From NCBI GenBank assembly GCA_033296885.1, contig MU863896.1:287112-351111 (forward strand): 64,000 nucleotides of DNA. Direction: 5' to 3'. The translations under genes and the position numbers were made by a program. Positions 12,023-22,699 of the stretch are shown piece after piece. A model generated the notes under the pieces. That model was not told the origin of the DNA. It worked only from the letters and a program-made list of their open reading frames with translations, and made no database searches. The DNA is from Triangularia verruculosa. Lineage: Eukaryota > Ascomycota > Sordariomycetes > Sordariales > Podosporaceae. Position 1 is the first letter of the stretch. Every line of letters starts with the position of its first letter.

Positions 12023-13069
12023 GGTGGTGTCTACTTATGAACAAATTGGCATAGCAGATCGCAGGGAATACCTCCTTGAACAGTCGATAACAGACCCAAA
12101 AAAAGCCGTCAAACCAGCCCAGGTGGAGGGTGGGATGGACTGGGTCGGGCAGCAAAGCGACGCTTTTCTTTACACTCAAGAAAGGACAGCAGCAGTCTTC
12201 ACGCGGGAGGACTGAGCCGGCAGTGCAGAAGATCAAAAGAGGCGCGCGGGGTGAGATGGATGCCTTTGAGAGATAGAAAAGAAAAGAAAAGAAAAATACG
12301 ACAAGCGAAAACACCTGCTGGAGAGCGCTGGGAAAATACTGGCGATGGGAGCCAAAAGACAATGTCCAACAGTTGGGTGCTCTTGGAGGAGCGGGCAGTC
12401 CAATGCTCTAAGGTCGCTAGGTCTGCAAATCGGCAAAGAACTTGGGCCCGGGGAGCGAGACTGAGCAAGCAGTAGGTAAAGCGCTAGAAATATTCTTCAC
12501 AGAGGCCGGGCACGATGGAGAGCAGCCTGGTTGCTCAAGACGTAAAAGCTCTGTGGACAGCAGTCGCGATGCACCGCTCTTGCGAGTAAAAAAGAGGGAT
12601 GAAAAGGAAGGAGCGGTGCGTCACCCCTCGGGAGAAGTGGGCGGCGATGGAACCCCTCGGGCAGGATGTGGCTCAACGGTGGGCCAGAAGCAGGCAACGC
12701 CACAGCAGGCCCGGCACAGGGACGGTGTTTAAGCCACACCTTCTTTTCACTTCCTGCTCTTACGGAGCACATAGTCTCGCATATTAAGTGCCCTGCTTGT
12801 TCTTGCATCTTGGTGTAGCTCGGAGTTTGCGTCCTCAAATTTTGGCTCGAGTCGATTGAAGGTGTTGTTTGACGACAGTTGAGGACAGGTGAGGCCAGGA
12901 TCGGTGTTTAACTGTGACGGCTCCTAGTCTTCATTCATAGGAGACTGAATCATCGCGGATCTCTTGTCTGGAACGGGGCAGTCTACTCCCAGTCCCAACC
13001 CTGCATCAACCTTCCACCATAGCTACCTTACCTTTGCCAAGACAACACTCTTCCACCAACAATCTCACA
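12023..13069. promoter_or_regulatory. Divergent promoter region of the DUF2293 and DHX35-like genes
   Basis: About 1 kb lies between the two start codons. It contains A/G-rich tracts such as AAAGAAAAGAAAAGAAAAA near 12277-12296. No open frame here is convincing. Confidence 0.5.
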
Positions 13070-15094
13070 ATGGCCGACTTTGACCTTGGAGCGTCTTTCA
13101 TTCCATCCTTGTACAAGCCAGCTGCTCTCTTACCTATTGCCAAACACCGAGAGGCCCTCTTATACCTGATTGAAACCTCACCCGTTACCATCGTCGTGGG
13201 TCAAACCGGCTCGGGCAAAAGCACGCAGATCCCCCAGTTTCTCGAGCAGGCAGGATGGTGTGCCGACGGCAAGACTATCGGAGTGACACAGCCCCGGCGC
13301 GTTGCAGCTACCACCGTTGCCATGAGGGTTGCAGAAGAGGTTGGTTGTGAGGTTGGCAAGGAAGTCGGTTTCTCCATTCGCTTTGAGGATCTCACCTCAG
13401 CCGCTACCAAGATCAAGTTCATGACTGATGGCCTTCTTATTAGGGAGGCACTTGTTGACCCTCTCTTGTCTCGATACTCTGTCATCATGGTTGACGAAGC
13501 CCACGAGCGATCCATCAGTTCGGATATTCTCCTCGGCTTGCTCAAGAAGATCCGCAGAAAAAGACCGGAGCTGAGGATCATCATCAGCAGCGCTACCCTC
13601 CAAGCCGAAGAGTTTCGAGATTTCTTTTCAGAGACCAACGAAGAGGCACCGAAGGATGACAAAGATGCCGCAAAGGTTGCCTCTATCATCAGCCTTGAGG
13701 GCAGGACCTACCCTATTGACATCTTATACCTGGAGCAGCCAGCTGAAGACTATCTTGAGAAAGCTGTCTCGACAGTTTTCGACATTCACGCTAACGAACC
13801 AAGAGGCGACATTCTTGTGTTCCTGACTGGCAGAGACGAGATCGAGAAAGCTGTCCAGGCGGTTGCGGAGCGTTCTGCACAGCTCCCCCCGGGACCAGAC
13901 TCCCTCCTACCTCTTCCAATGTACGCCGGCTTGTCAACAGAACAGCAGAACTACATTTTTGAAGAAACGCCAGACAACTTCAGGAAGGTCATATTTTCGA
14001 CCAATATTTCCGAGGCATCAGTGACGATTGACGGCATTGTCTATGTGGTCGACTCGGGTTTTGTCAAGCTCCGTGCCTATAACCCTCAGACTGGCATCGA
14101 AAGTCTGACAGCAACACCAGTCTCGAAGGCATCCGCCGCTCAACGGTCGGGACGTGCAGGCCGAACGAAGCCGGGAAAATGCTACCGTCTCTACACTGAG
14201 GAAGCATACCAAGCTCTGCCTGATGCCAACGTCCCCGAGATTCAACGCTCGAACCTGGCACCCTTCGTGCTCCAGCTCAAAGCGCTAGGAATTGACAATG
14301 TCCTCCGGTTCGACTTTCTCACAGCACCACCGGCCGAGCTTATGGTCAGGGCACTTGAATTGCTTTACTCTCTGGGGGCGCTGGACGAGTACTCCAAGCT
14401 GACCAACCCGCTGGGTTTGAGGATGGCCGAGCTGGCTGTCGAGCCTATGATGAGCAAAACTCTGCTGTCGGCCCCGTCTTTTGGCTGTTTGAGCGAGATA
14501 TTGACTATTGCAGCCATGACGAGTCTTGGTGGGACAATATGGATTCAGCACGACGGCGAAAAGAAGAAAACCGAGAGCGCGAAGCGGAAGTTCTCTACTG
14601 AAGAAGGGGACCACCTCACTCTTCTCAATGTCTATCAAGCCTTTGTGACCAAAGGGCGAAAGGAGGCGCGTTTCTGCCACGAAAACATGCTCAACTTCAA
14701 GGCTATGTCTCGTGCAGTTAGTATCAGGGCCCAGCTCAAACGATCCATAGAGCGGTTTGGAATCACGGTCGACGAGTCACTGGCAACTGGCTCGCCCTCA
14801 TCGCCCGCTGTTGGCTCGACTTCAACAAACAAAGCGGAGCAGATTCGACGTTGTTTGACCTCCGGTTACTTTGCCCACGCCGCAAGGATGCAGCCTGACG
14901 GATCGTTCAAAAATGTTTCTGGGACAACAGTTCTTCATGCTCATCCAAGTTCGATCATGTTCAACAGAAAGGCGGACTGGGTGATTTTCCACGAGGTGAT
15001 GGAGACGGGCGACAAGACTTACATTCGGGACATCACGAAGATTGAGAAGAACTGGCTCTTGGAGTATGCACCCGAGTTTTACAAGACAACTTGA
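13070..15094 (+). CDS. DEAH-box ATP-dependent RNA helicase, DHX35 type
   Basis: A single exon encodes 674 residues, close to human DHX35 (about 700). Helicase motifs are intact: Walker A GQTGSGKST at about 44-52, motif Ia TQPRRVAA, motif II DEAH at 142-145, motif III SAT at 174-176, motif V ISEASVTIDG and motif VI QRSGRAGR at 358-365. Winged-helix, ratchet and OB-fold regions follow, including LNVYQAF and FHEVMETGDKTYIRDIT. DHX35 orthologues are found in late spliceosomal complexes and are absent from budding yeast, so a role in splicing is inferred. The chosen ATG at 13070 follows CACA and opens MADFDLGASF; an upstream TTG in frame is not needed. Confidence 0.93.
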   Translation: MADFDLGASFIPSLYKPAALLPIAKHREALLYLIETSPVTIVVGQTGSGKSTQIPQFLEQAGWCADGKTIGVTQPRRVAATTVAMRVAEEVGCEVGKEVGFSIRFEDLTSAATKIKFMTDGLLIREALVDPLLSRYSVIMVDEAHERSISSDILLGLLKKIRRKRPELRIIISSATLQAEEFRDFFSETNEEAPKDDKDAAKVASIISLEGRTYPIDILYLEQPAEDYLEKAVSTVFDIHANEPRGDILVFLTGRDEIEKAVQAVAERSAQLPPGPDSLLPLPMYAGLSTEQQNYIFEETPDNFRKVIFSTNISEASVTIDGIVYVVDSGFVKLRAYNPQTGIESLTATPVSKASAAQRSGRAGRTKPGKCYRLYTEEAYQALPDANVPEIQRSNLAPFVLQLKALGIDNVLRFDFLTAPPAELMVRALELLYSLGALDEYSKLTNPLGLRMAELAVEPMMSKTLLSAPSFGCLSEILTIAAMTSLGGTIWIQHDGEKKKTESAKRKFSTEEGDHLTLLNVYQAFVTKGRKEARFCHENMLNFKAMSRAVSIRAQLKRSIERFGITVDESLATGSPSSPAVGSTSTNKAEQIRRCLTSGYFAHAARMQPDGSFKNVSGTTVLHAHPSSIMFNRKADWVIFHEVMETGDKTYIRDITKIEKNWLLEYAPEFYKTT

Positions 15095-17329
15095 TAGACA
15101 GATTGTGGCTTGGGAACGTGAGAACCGAGCGGCGGCCTAGGGAAATCGGACCGAGAAGGTGTGAGACATAACAAATCGGAGGTTTGCTCCCGACATATGC
15201 AGTGCCCGAGCGGGACGAGGGTCTGCGGCTCCGCAAAGAAGGGAGGATAAAGAGGGTTTGTCACCGGCTGGAGGTCTGGAGGTTTGCACGTTTGTGGCGC
15301 CCGTTGGAAGGGAGCCAATGCAAGTCATTGAGCTGAGACAGCACTCCGTATTGCTTTTTTCTCCCCGTTTCTTTGGATCTCAGATTTTAGGCCACGATGT
15401 TATTCGTAACACTGGTGATACGGTCTGGTGGAGGACGAGGAAGATTGAACAATGAGTAGCACCACTTGGCAATTGAGTTTAAGCTGAGATCAAATTTGTA
15501 TCCCTGTTGAGCGGAACATTGCATCTCATAGAACATTCAAGGTTAAGAAATAGAAGGCAATTGGAAGAAATATCGAACACTGTCTATCTAGGGATATGTT
15601 GTGCAACGGTGATCAATTTGCTTCTCCCAATTCTACAAAAGACCGGACGAACCAAGAAGATGGTTTGTTCTCGCCGGTAGTTACACCATGCACATCTCAC
15701 GTCCCGTGGGCGGATATGCAGATCATGAACATGCGGACGGGTTACGCATAAAGTTTCTTATGCTGGATGTTTTGTATTTTGTTTATTTGATTCCTTTTGC
15801 GTTCTCTCCGAAGCCCTGATCAGGGAGCAGCAGGGCATGACTCGAGCGCATTCATCTGCCGTATTCGGTTCGCGTGTCTCAGTGCTAGTGCTCAAGTGAG
15901 ATATAATCTACGATTCACCCTCCGCAAACCAGAAGAAAGTGTGCATACGCAGCTGCAGCAAACAAAGGGCGTGAGCAGAAAAAAAAAGAACTTTGCTGCC
16001 GAAGCCATCGTCATGCAGGCTGGCCGTTTCGACCCCCACTAGGTGAGCTCCGGGGAGAGCCGCGCCGGTACGGTTTTCACCTTTTTCCTAGGGTTTTTCC
16101 CCTGAATCCAGGGATCGCTGACACTGGCGAGACGGGCATTCATCTCGGCAAAGTACCGCTCCACTGTGGTTATCAGCCCCGGTACCTGTCCGATTCCAGG
16201 CGGTGACAGATGTTCGTTAGTGAGTCTGGCGAAATTAGCGCCATCTGGGTAGGTGCTCCGTTCCTGCATTAGCACGGGCCTGTAACGCTGCCATTGGTCT
16301 AGAAGGCCCAACGGGGCAGAGGCAGTCCACAGGGCCCCACGATTAGCCGGTGATAAAAATGGAGCAGGATGTCTGTGATTGGCTGATTGATGCTCCGCCA
16401 GGTGTTGACATCCCAGTTGGAATTTCACCGTCGTGAACCAGGCGCCGTCCCCCTTTTGATTGAGACGAAATTAGCAATTTCTATTCGTCCGCCGCTCTCG
16501 CGAGTTCCCACGACAGCGACGGTGGAAGAGGAGCCCGCAATCCCTTCCCAGGAACCCCCCTTGACGGAGATTTGGGGAGCAGCTGAGCTGGCAAGCCAGA
16601 CCTGTTCGTACCGTTGCTTCGTCTCCTTCAGGGCAGGCCTGACCTTGGCGGCGTGAAGCTCAACCCCTTCTGTTCTCCGACCACGTTCGCTCCCAGTCGT
16701 AAATTCTAATCCTAATCACCTCACTTTGGGAACTCTTCTCCCTTTCCGCTCCTTTTGCACCACCCGGACAGAACCTCCTGCTCCTCCCCCACGGCCAGAC
16801 GGTCCAACCCAACTTCATCACAGTCGCTTGACGCGTGATCGACCACACTCCTTTACTTTCAGACCGTCTTGCCTCTAGCAGGCGCGCCATTCTTTTTCCG
16901 CCCTGCTTTGATTGACTGACTGCCTCGCCGCCGACACCACTCTTTTATTCAATTGTTTGCGCCTCACGAATTCTCGACGAGCTTCGGATAGATTTTTAGA
17001 GCCTTTTGCGCTTGTTTTCTGCTGTTATACCCGTGCCAAGTGACCACATCTGTCGCGCGACTTATCAAGACAATATCAACGTCGGCGTCGACTGCAACTG
17101 GATCACAGCTTTTTGTTTGGGGACTTGGAAGAAGGGATATTCACGACCGATTTCTTGTCATCTCGCTCTCCCGCCACGAATGTTATGACAATATAGCTCT
17201 GCGCAAACCAGCATTGACGTCTTTTACAACCTCACGCCATTTCAACGCAGATACCAGCTTCTGTTGCCCTTTTCGACCATTCTGCATTTAAAGATTGTCT
17301 AGGAAGGGGGGATCATTTGGGTTGTCATC
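15095..17329. other. Intergenic region and long leader of the next gene
   Basis: 2.2 kb. The left part is the helicase 3' flank. The right part, roughly 16650-17330, is pyrimidine-rich and probably holds the promoter and long 5' leader of the membrane-protein gene. A minus-strand open frame at 16039-16428 (129 codons) has no recognised domain and is not called. Confidence 0.5.
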
Positions 17330-19800
17330 ATGGAGGGAGGACTTTTAGATGGACAGCTTTACCCTATGGGGCCCAGGGTCCCGGGACTCGAGAAGCGAGG
17401 TATCGCTGCCGAGATGCCCACGCCTATTTCTGGAATCAAGTTCCCTCGCGCCGTTTTGGCAGCGAGAGCCGAGGAGACCGACTGCCCAGACCCGCGACTT
17501 TGCCAGAAGCCCGTCGGCTCGTCTTCGATGACGCTACCGATCGTTCTTGGAGTGTGGTAAGTAGGGATTGGACGTGAGCCGACGGATGGTTTTGCTGACG
17601 CTTTTTAGCATTCCCTTGGTTGGAGCGATTGGTGTTTTGATTTACCTTCACCGGAGGACGGTCAAGAAGAACAGGGAGGAGGATATGCACGATCCTCACA
17701 AGTCTTTGGATTTCGGTTTGGGTGCCGAGTTTGCAAAGAAGAACGCCGGGGCTGGCATGCCTACCGGCAATGACCCAGCGCGCTTCAACCGCCAGAAGCG
17801 CCAGCAGATGTCCATGGACATGAACCTTTCCAGCCCCTATCTTCTCCCGGATGTTGGCCAGTCGCGGGATTCCCTTAGCTCACTGGCCCGCACTCTCAAG
17901 GCAGACGGCGACCCATACAGCCGTAGTGATGCTGGATCGATAAGATCGTTCGCGAACAAGAACGGAGACGCCGTCTCGGTGTACACTCGCGCTGCCAGTC
18001 GCCAGGATGGTCCGCTTTCGCCTCCTCAGAACAGAACCCCTCCTCGTCTGGCCAGCATGGGGCCCAACTCACCCCTTTTCCCACCTACCCCCAGCCACAT
18101 GAGGCCACCACAATCACCTCTTCCTGATACCCCCAATACTCCCGGTGCTGCTATCGGCAAGGCCAATTCAGGATGGGAAGAGCAAAACATTGGCGTTGCG
18201 ACGGATGTACCAAATCTTCAGCAGCCCCCCGCTGCGGCCCAAAGAGATGCTCGCAAATCTCCTCTCTCGCCCACTCTCAAGACCAGCGATTCCGAGCTCG
18301 ACCTTGCTCCTCCAGTTAATCCCTTCGAGAAGCCCGAAGCTCAGGAACTTGACACCCCCACCGAACCCACCAGCGTTGGTTTGGGTCTCATGCACGGCGA
18401 ACCCGCTCAGGCCTCAAACAGATCCTCCACCTCGACCGTAAACAGCGAACTCGAGAGCAAAGCGCAACGCGGGCAGCCCGCCCAAGCGCCTACTCTCATT
18501 GAGCCTGAGCGTGCTGAGTTCCACGATTTCGACTTCACTGATATGCCCAGGATGCCCCGGTCGCCTTCGCCCGATGGTCGTAAAGAACAGCAGCTCGATG
18601 TGGATGAGCCCAGAGGCCGCAATATGCAGAGAACGTCACACTTGTATGAGCAGAAGCAAGAGGGGCCCGCGAATGGTCTGGGTGTCCCAATGGGCGATAA
18701 CCGCCGTCTTTCAGTTGGTTTCCGTCCTCTGCCACCAGATGAGATCACAGAATCAGAGGATCCAGAGTACAGAGCCAACCGCATCAGATCTTTCTACAAG
18801 GAGTACTTTGAGGATTCCTCTGCCGACAGACCACCAATGCCACCCATGCCCCAGAACATTCCGGCTCAGCATCAGCAGAAGCGCCCTGGCCCACCGCAGA
18901 ATGGAGGCTACTATGATGATTACGCCGCGGATGCTCCTTACTTCGATCCTGCCTCAAACTCCTTCATCATGCCATACGCCCAACCTGTTTCTCGCCGCGC
19001 CATGACACCACCACCATCCGGACAGAGATTCCCCGGCCCAAGAGGTCCCGGTGGTCCAAGGGGTCCCGGCCCCAGAGGACCTCCTGGACCTCCTGGTCTC
19101 CGCGGCCCTCCTAGACCGGGCTCCTCCGTTTCCAACCAGATCGGTGGCCCATCCCGCCCCGGGTCCGCAATGTCCAGTGCCTATGGCCGTGCCCGTGCTG
19201 GATCGACCATGTCCGGCGGCCGCTTCGGCGGCAACGGCGGCAACAGGACACCCGTTCCTCCCCCGATGGACCTCAACACTTTGCCAACACCCTCAATGAT
19301 GAAGGATGACGCTTTCTCCATCCTGAACGCGGCCGACTTTGCCCCGCCCGAGACGTATGCTTCTCGCGCCCGCGGCAGATCTCAGAGCCCGGCAGGCGAG
19401 CGCCGGCCATACGAGAGGAAGGTCGCAGCGCACTCGCCGTTGGTGAATGCCTTTGAAGAGCTCGCCGCCCTCCCCAGCCCGTAAGTTTCTGTCTCAGTCT
19501 CTAACATGCCACGAACGAAAATACTAACCGCCATTTTTTTTTTCTAGCCACGACCTCCGCAAGTCAAGCACCTTCACCGGCCTCGACTTTGCCCCTCCCC
19601 GCAAGTTTGTCAATGAAGACTCGGCCCGCAGCGACGCCGGCTCCATCCGCAGCAACCGAAGCGGCCTGTCCAACGTGCACGCCCAAGCCATCAGGAACGG
19701 CGCCGGCCGCGTGAGCAAGCTGCCCGGCGATCAAATCTTCACCCCAGATGCCTTGGCTCAGACGTTGAAGCCTACGTGGGGACTGCGTGACAAGATGTAA
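17330..19800 (+). CDS. Single-pass membrane protein with long proline-rich disordered tail
   Basis: Three exons (17330-17556, 17609-19480, 19548-19800) encode 783 residues. The N-terminal 66 residues include two cysteines in DCPDPRLCQK. The first intron lies inside a single hydrophobic helix at about 67-90 (MTLPIVLGVCIPLVGAIGVL), which is followed by HRRTVKKNREED, so the C-terminal side is probably cytosolic. The remaining 690 residues are low-complexity Ser/Pro/Arg. They include a collagen-like GPRGPGGPRGPG segment near 550-580, and conserved-looking islands at HDPHKSLDFGLGAEFAKKN and the C-terminal LAQTLKPTWGLRDKM. I do not recognise the family; membrane-anchored fungal proteins of this build often act at the cell cortex, but that is conjecture. 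Confidence 0.8.
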
Positions 19801-20631
19801 AAAAAAATGATGGTGTAATTTTCTCTTTACCAATCATGCTTTCATTAACATCTCCTGCTTGCAAAAAAAAAAAGGGCTGGGTCCTCTCGGTCGTCATTTG
19901 ATATGCACACATCTTCCGCGTTTGATCAAGGCTACGACAATGATTTGATAATCTTGTTTGCCTTGTTTTCTGGCATATTATTCACCGGTGTCATGTCATT
20001 TTGTTTCTCACTCTCTGTCTCTCTCTCAAAGCATATCCATCATGCGCGAGCGTTGTTAGGAGGTATTTATGGGAGAAAAAAGGTGTCAAATAGGGGGGAG
20101 GCGTTAAAACTACTATTACTACACTTCTTTTTTTTTTACACATTTGAAAACTTGGCTTTGTGTCTGTGTGTGTAGTTGGCTTGGCTATATTTTATCTGTT
20201 TGTAGTAGAAAGGGGGGGCAAGGGATAACTTTTTTTGTTAGAATAGTAGGGCGAGATGAGGGAAAGATGTTTTACTTTTGAAAGAAGGGGAGAAGAGATG
20301 GGGGTAGGATGAAAGAGACCATTGTATGTCTAATTATTTTTGTTCACAAAAAGCCTTACATCTATCTATCTATATATAAATTCGACCAACAATAACGTAT
20401 ATACTTTCCATCATCATCAGTTTAACACATCTTGATCTTGTCGTTTAGAGCACATGTACATTCTGATAGAATACTAATAATTTACTCTTCGTTGTCTCTC
20501 GCACAAAACCATTACTATCTTGATACTTTTATCATCCCTCATGACAACAACAACAATAACAACCCCATCATTAAGCCTCGCGTCCGCTCCGTATCCTACA
20601 AAAACTCTCCATCCACAACCAGTCTGTGCAA
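19801..20631. other. Convergent intergenic region
   Basis: 830 bp between the membrane-protein stop and the GET2 stop. It contains several A and T homopolymer runs (19801-19807, 19864-19875, 20129-20138) and no gene that I can support. Confidence 0.6.
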
Positions 20632-21737
20632 TCAACCCCTTAGCCAACTCCCCACCCCCAAAACAAACACCACAAGCAGCACATCCCCCCTCACCCTCCC
20701 CACAACCTTCGCATACCTAATCCCCATCTCCACCCTCCCCTTCAACGGCTGCGGCAAAAATCCCAACAACCCCCCCATCACCCCTCCAGTCTGCTCTCCA
20801 CCCCCACCCTGCCGACTCTCCAAAATAAACCTCGTCGTAAACAGCAATATCTCCGCCGTGGCAAACCCCCAAACAAAATTCTGCTTGGCCTGGTTCTCCT
20901 CCGGGGATTGAAACATCGCCGCTCCGGACTCAGCAAGTTGCGATTTATCCCTATCAAGCTTCGATCCTGTGAAGGGGGTCGACAAGAGGAGGTACACCCC
21001 CAGCGACAGCGCAATCAGCGTGTGAAGAACCTTGAACAACCCGGGGGTCTTGGACGGCGGGCCCTCGGGTTGCTGTTGCTGCTCTTGAGCTTGCTGCCCA
21101 GGCCTACCGGGAAACCCTCCCATCCCAGCTAACCCAGCAAATGGATTAGGAGGGACACCACCACCACCCGGGGCGGAACCACCTGCACCACCAAGCATCT
21201 GCATCATCATCGCCATCATCGGATCTTCTTCTTCTTCTTTTCCTCCTCCAATCCCAACCCCAGGGGTGGCGCCCGGCCCATCAAACCCAAGCATCATCTG
21301 CCGAAGTGCTTGCTCATTGACATCGACATTGTCGACAGGAGGTGGTGGTATCCTATTCGTCGTCGCCGGACGGTAAAAGTGTTCAGAGGCGGAAATATCG
21401 ACTTCTTCCGGGTCGGCATGGGCGGAGGGGACCGAGGAGGTGGTTGTTGCGGCGGAGATTACGGATGGTGCAGCAGCAGCAGCAGCAGTTGTAGTCGGGA
21501 GGTCTTATCATCAACCATCAACCAATGTTAGTGACACCACAGACAGAGTAGAGGAAAAAAAAAAAAAGGACGTCACAAACCCCTCTGCACACCACCCCCC
21601 AACCCGGTAATCTTGTTCAACCTCGACTCAGCCCCCGCCTTGATCTTTGCCTCGCGCTTGGCCTTGCGGAGGGCGGCCTGGTGGGCTGCGCGCGCAGAGG
21701 CGGCTTCTTCTTCTGGGGTTAGTTGCTGCTGCGTCAT
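20632..21737 (-). CDS. GET2: GET complex subunit Get2 (Get2/sif1 family)
   Basis: The protein belongs to the ER receptor that accepts tail-anchored proteins from the Get3 ATPase. Exons 21737-21581 and 21503-20632 join to 342 residues. The N terminus MTQQQLTPEEEAASARAA is followed by the basic LRKAKREAKIKAGAESRLNK stretch, the region that in Get2 binds Get3. Exon 2 begins with a threonine/alanine run coded by (GCT)n, then VNEQALRQMMLGFDGPG, a glycine/methionine-rich linker, and three hydrophobic segments: VLHTLIALSLGVYLLLS, FVWGFATAEILLFTTRFIL and the C-terminal LLVVFVLGVGSWL. This matches the three-helix layout of Get2. Exon 1 alone would be missed by ORF finding because it is only 52 codons. 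Confidence 0.87.
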
Positions 21738-22447
21738 CTCTTTGTGCTGGAATCAATTGGACGCAAGTTGTGCTTGATAATCTATTCAAGTGGTAGTTGA
21801 AGTGGGTTTAGAAAGTAATCATCAAGAGACGGGTGGTGGTGGTGGTGGTTGCGACTGGAAAAAGCCTTTGGAACAAAAAAGAAACCTGGTGTGACGTCGC
21901 TCGCTCGCTGCGGCAAGCTGCTTGCTGGAAAGACGTGGCACGCGCGGTATCAGGTGGAGTAGGTGAGCTGTCTCTTTCAGCCTTGTGGGTGGTAGCGTAG
22001 CTGCTAACTGCTGGGTGGGAAATTCCTTATCTTATCAGTAGTGGACTTGCCTGCCGGGAGAAGACTGCCCCCTTTCTGGTATGGTAGGACCGACTGCTTC
22101 ATGATTTCGGTTCATGACGGTTTGCTTTCTTTTCAAGGTAACATATATCTTTTCTCATTTCGTATACAATATGGTACATCCATGTCTATAAAACTTCAAC
22201 AACATCGACAAGAACACTCGTCCTCACTCACTTCATGACATGCTCTAGTATGCTATCAATAAAACACCACCCCTTTCTCAATGCTGATGCAGCCGTATAT
22301 CATGCAACACACAAAACAAAAGCAACCCAAACTCCACGCTATGTGCAACCTGTACTGTTTTATGCCCCGAAGCCATGCAATGCGTGTCGAAAACAAGAAC
22401 TGGAAGAAAACATATCATCCCCCTTTTTTTAGTGACCTCCTCATATA
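21738..22447. other. Intergenic region upstream of GET2
   Basis: About 710 bp containing the GET2 promoter and the 3' flank of the transporter on the same strand. A GGT repeat lies near 21833-21850 (minus-strand ACC). No gene is seen. Confidence 0.55.
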
Positions 22448-22699
22448 TCAACCCTTCATACCCTCATAAACCCTCCCCATCCTATTCTCCCTCTCCATCC
22501 TCTGCTCCCTCGCCCATCTCACCCCCCTAAAACTCCCCACATCCGACCTGGCCGAGAAAACCGAGCTATCACTCCCTCCTCTCTCTCTCCCATCAGACCC
22601 CACCGAAAAGATCGAACTGACACTCCCAACCCTGGCCCTTCCAACCGCAGCATAATCAGCACCAGGACCACTCCCAGAAACACTCAGAAGACGAGCCCT
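22448..22699 (-). other. In-frame coding-like extension downstream of the transporter stop
   Basis: After the TAG at 22702-22700 the same reading frame continues for 83 codons to a TGA at 22450-22448. It is rich in Ser, Arg and Gly, with segments such as VGSVSSIFSVGSDG and SSVFSARSDVGSFRG and an ending EQRMERENRMGRVYEGMKG. This resembles a cytosolic phospho-regulated tail. I found no convincing intron that removes the stop. It may be a recent nonsense mutation, readthrough, or simple 3' UTR. Confidence 0.4.

Noticed and set aside
16039..16428. 129-codon minus-strand frame beginning MKFQLGCQHLAEHQ
   Set aside because: No recognisable domain, no splice partners, and it lies in the upstream region of the membrane-protein gene; kept only as a possible orphan.
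21468..21488. CAG/GCT triplet run as an expandable repeat
   Set aside because: Only about six units coding alanines in Get2; ordinary low complexity.
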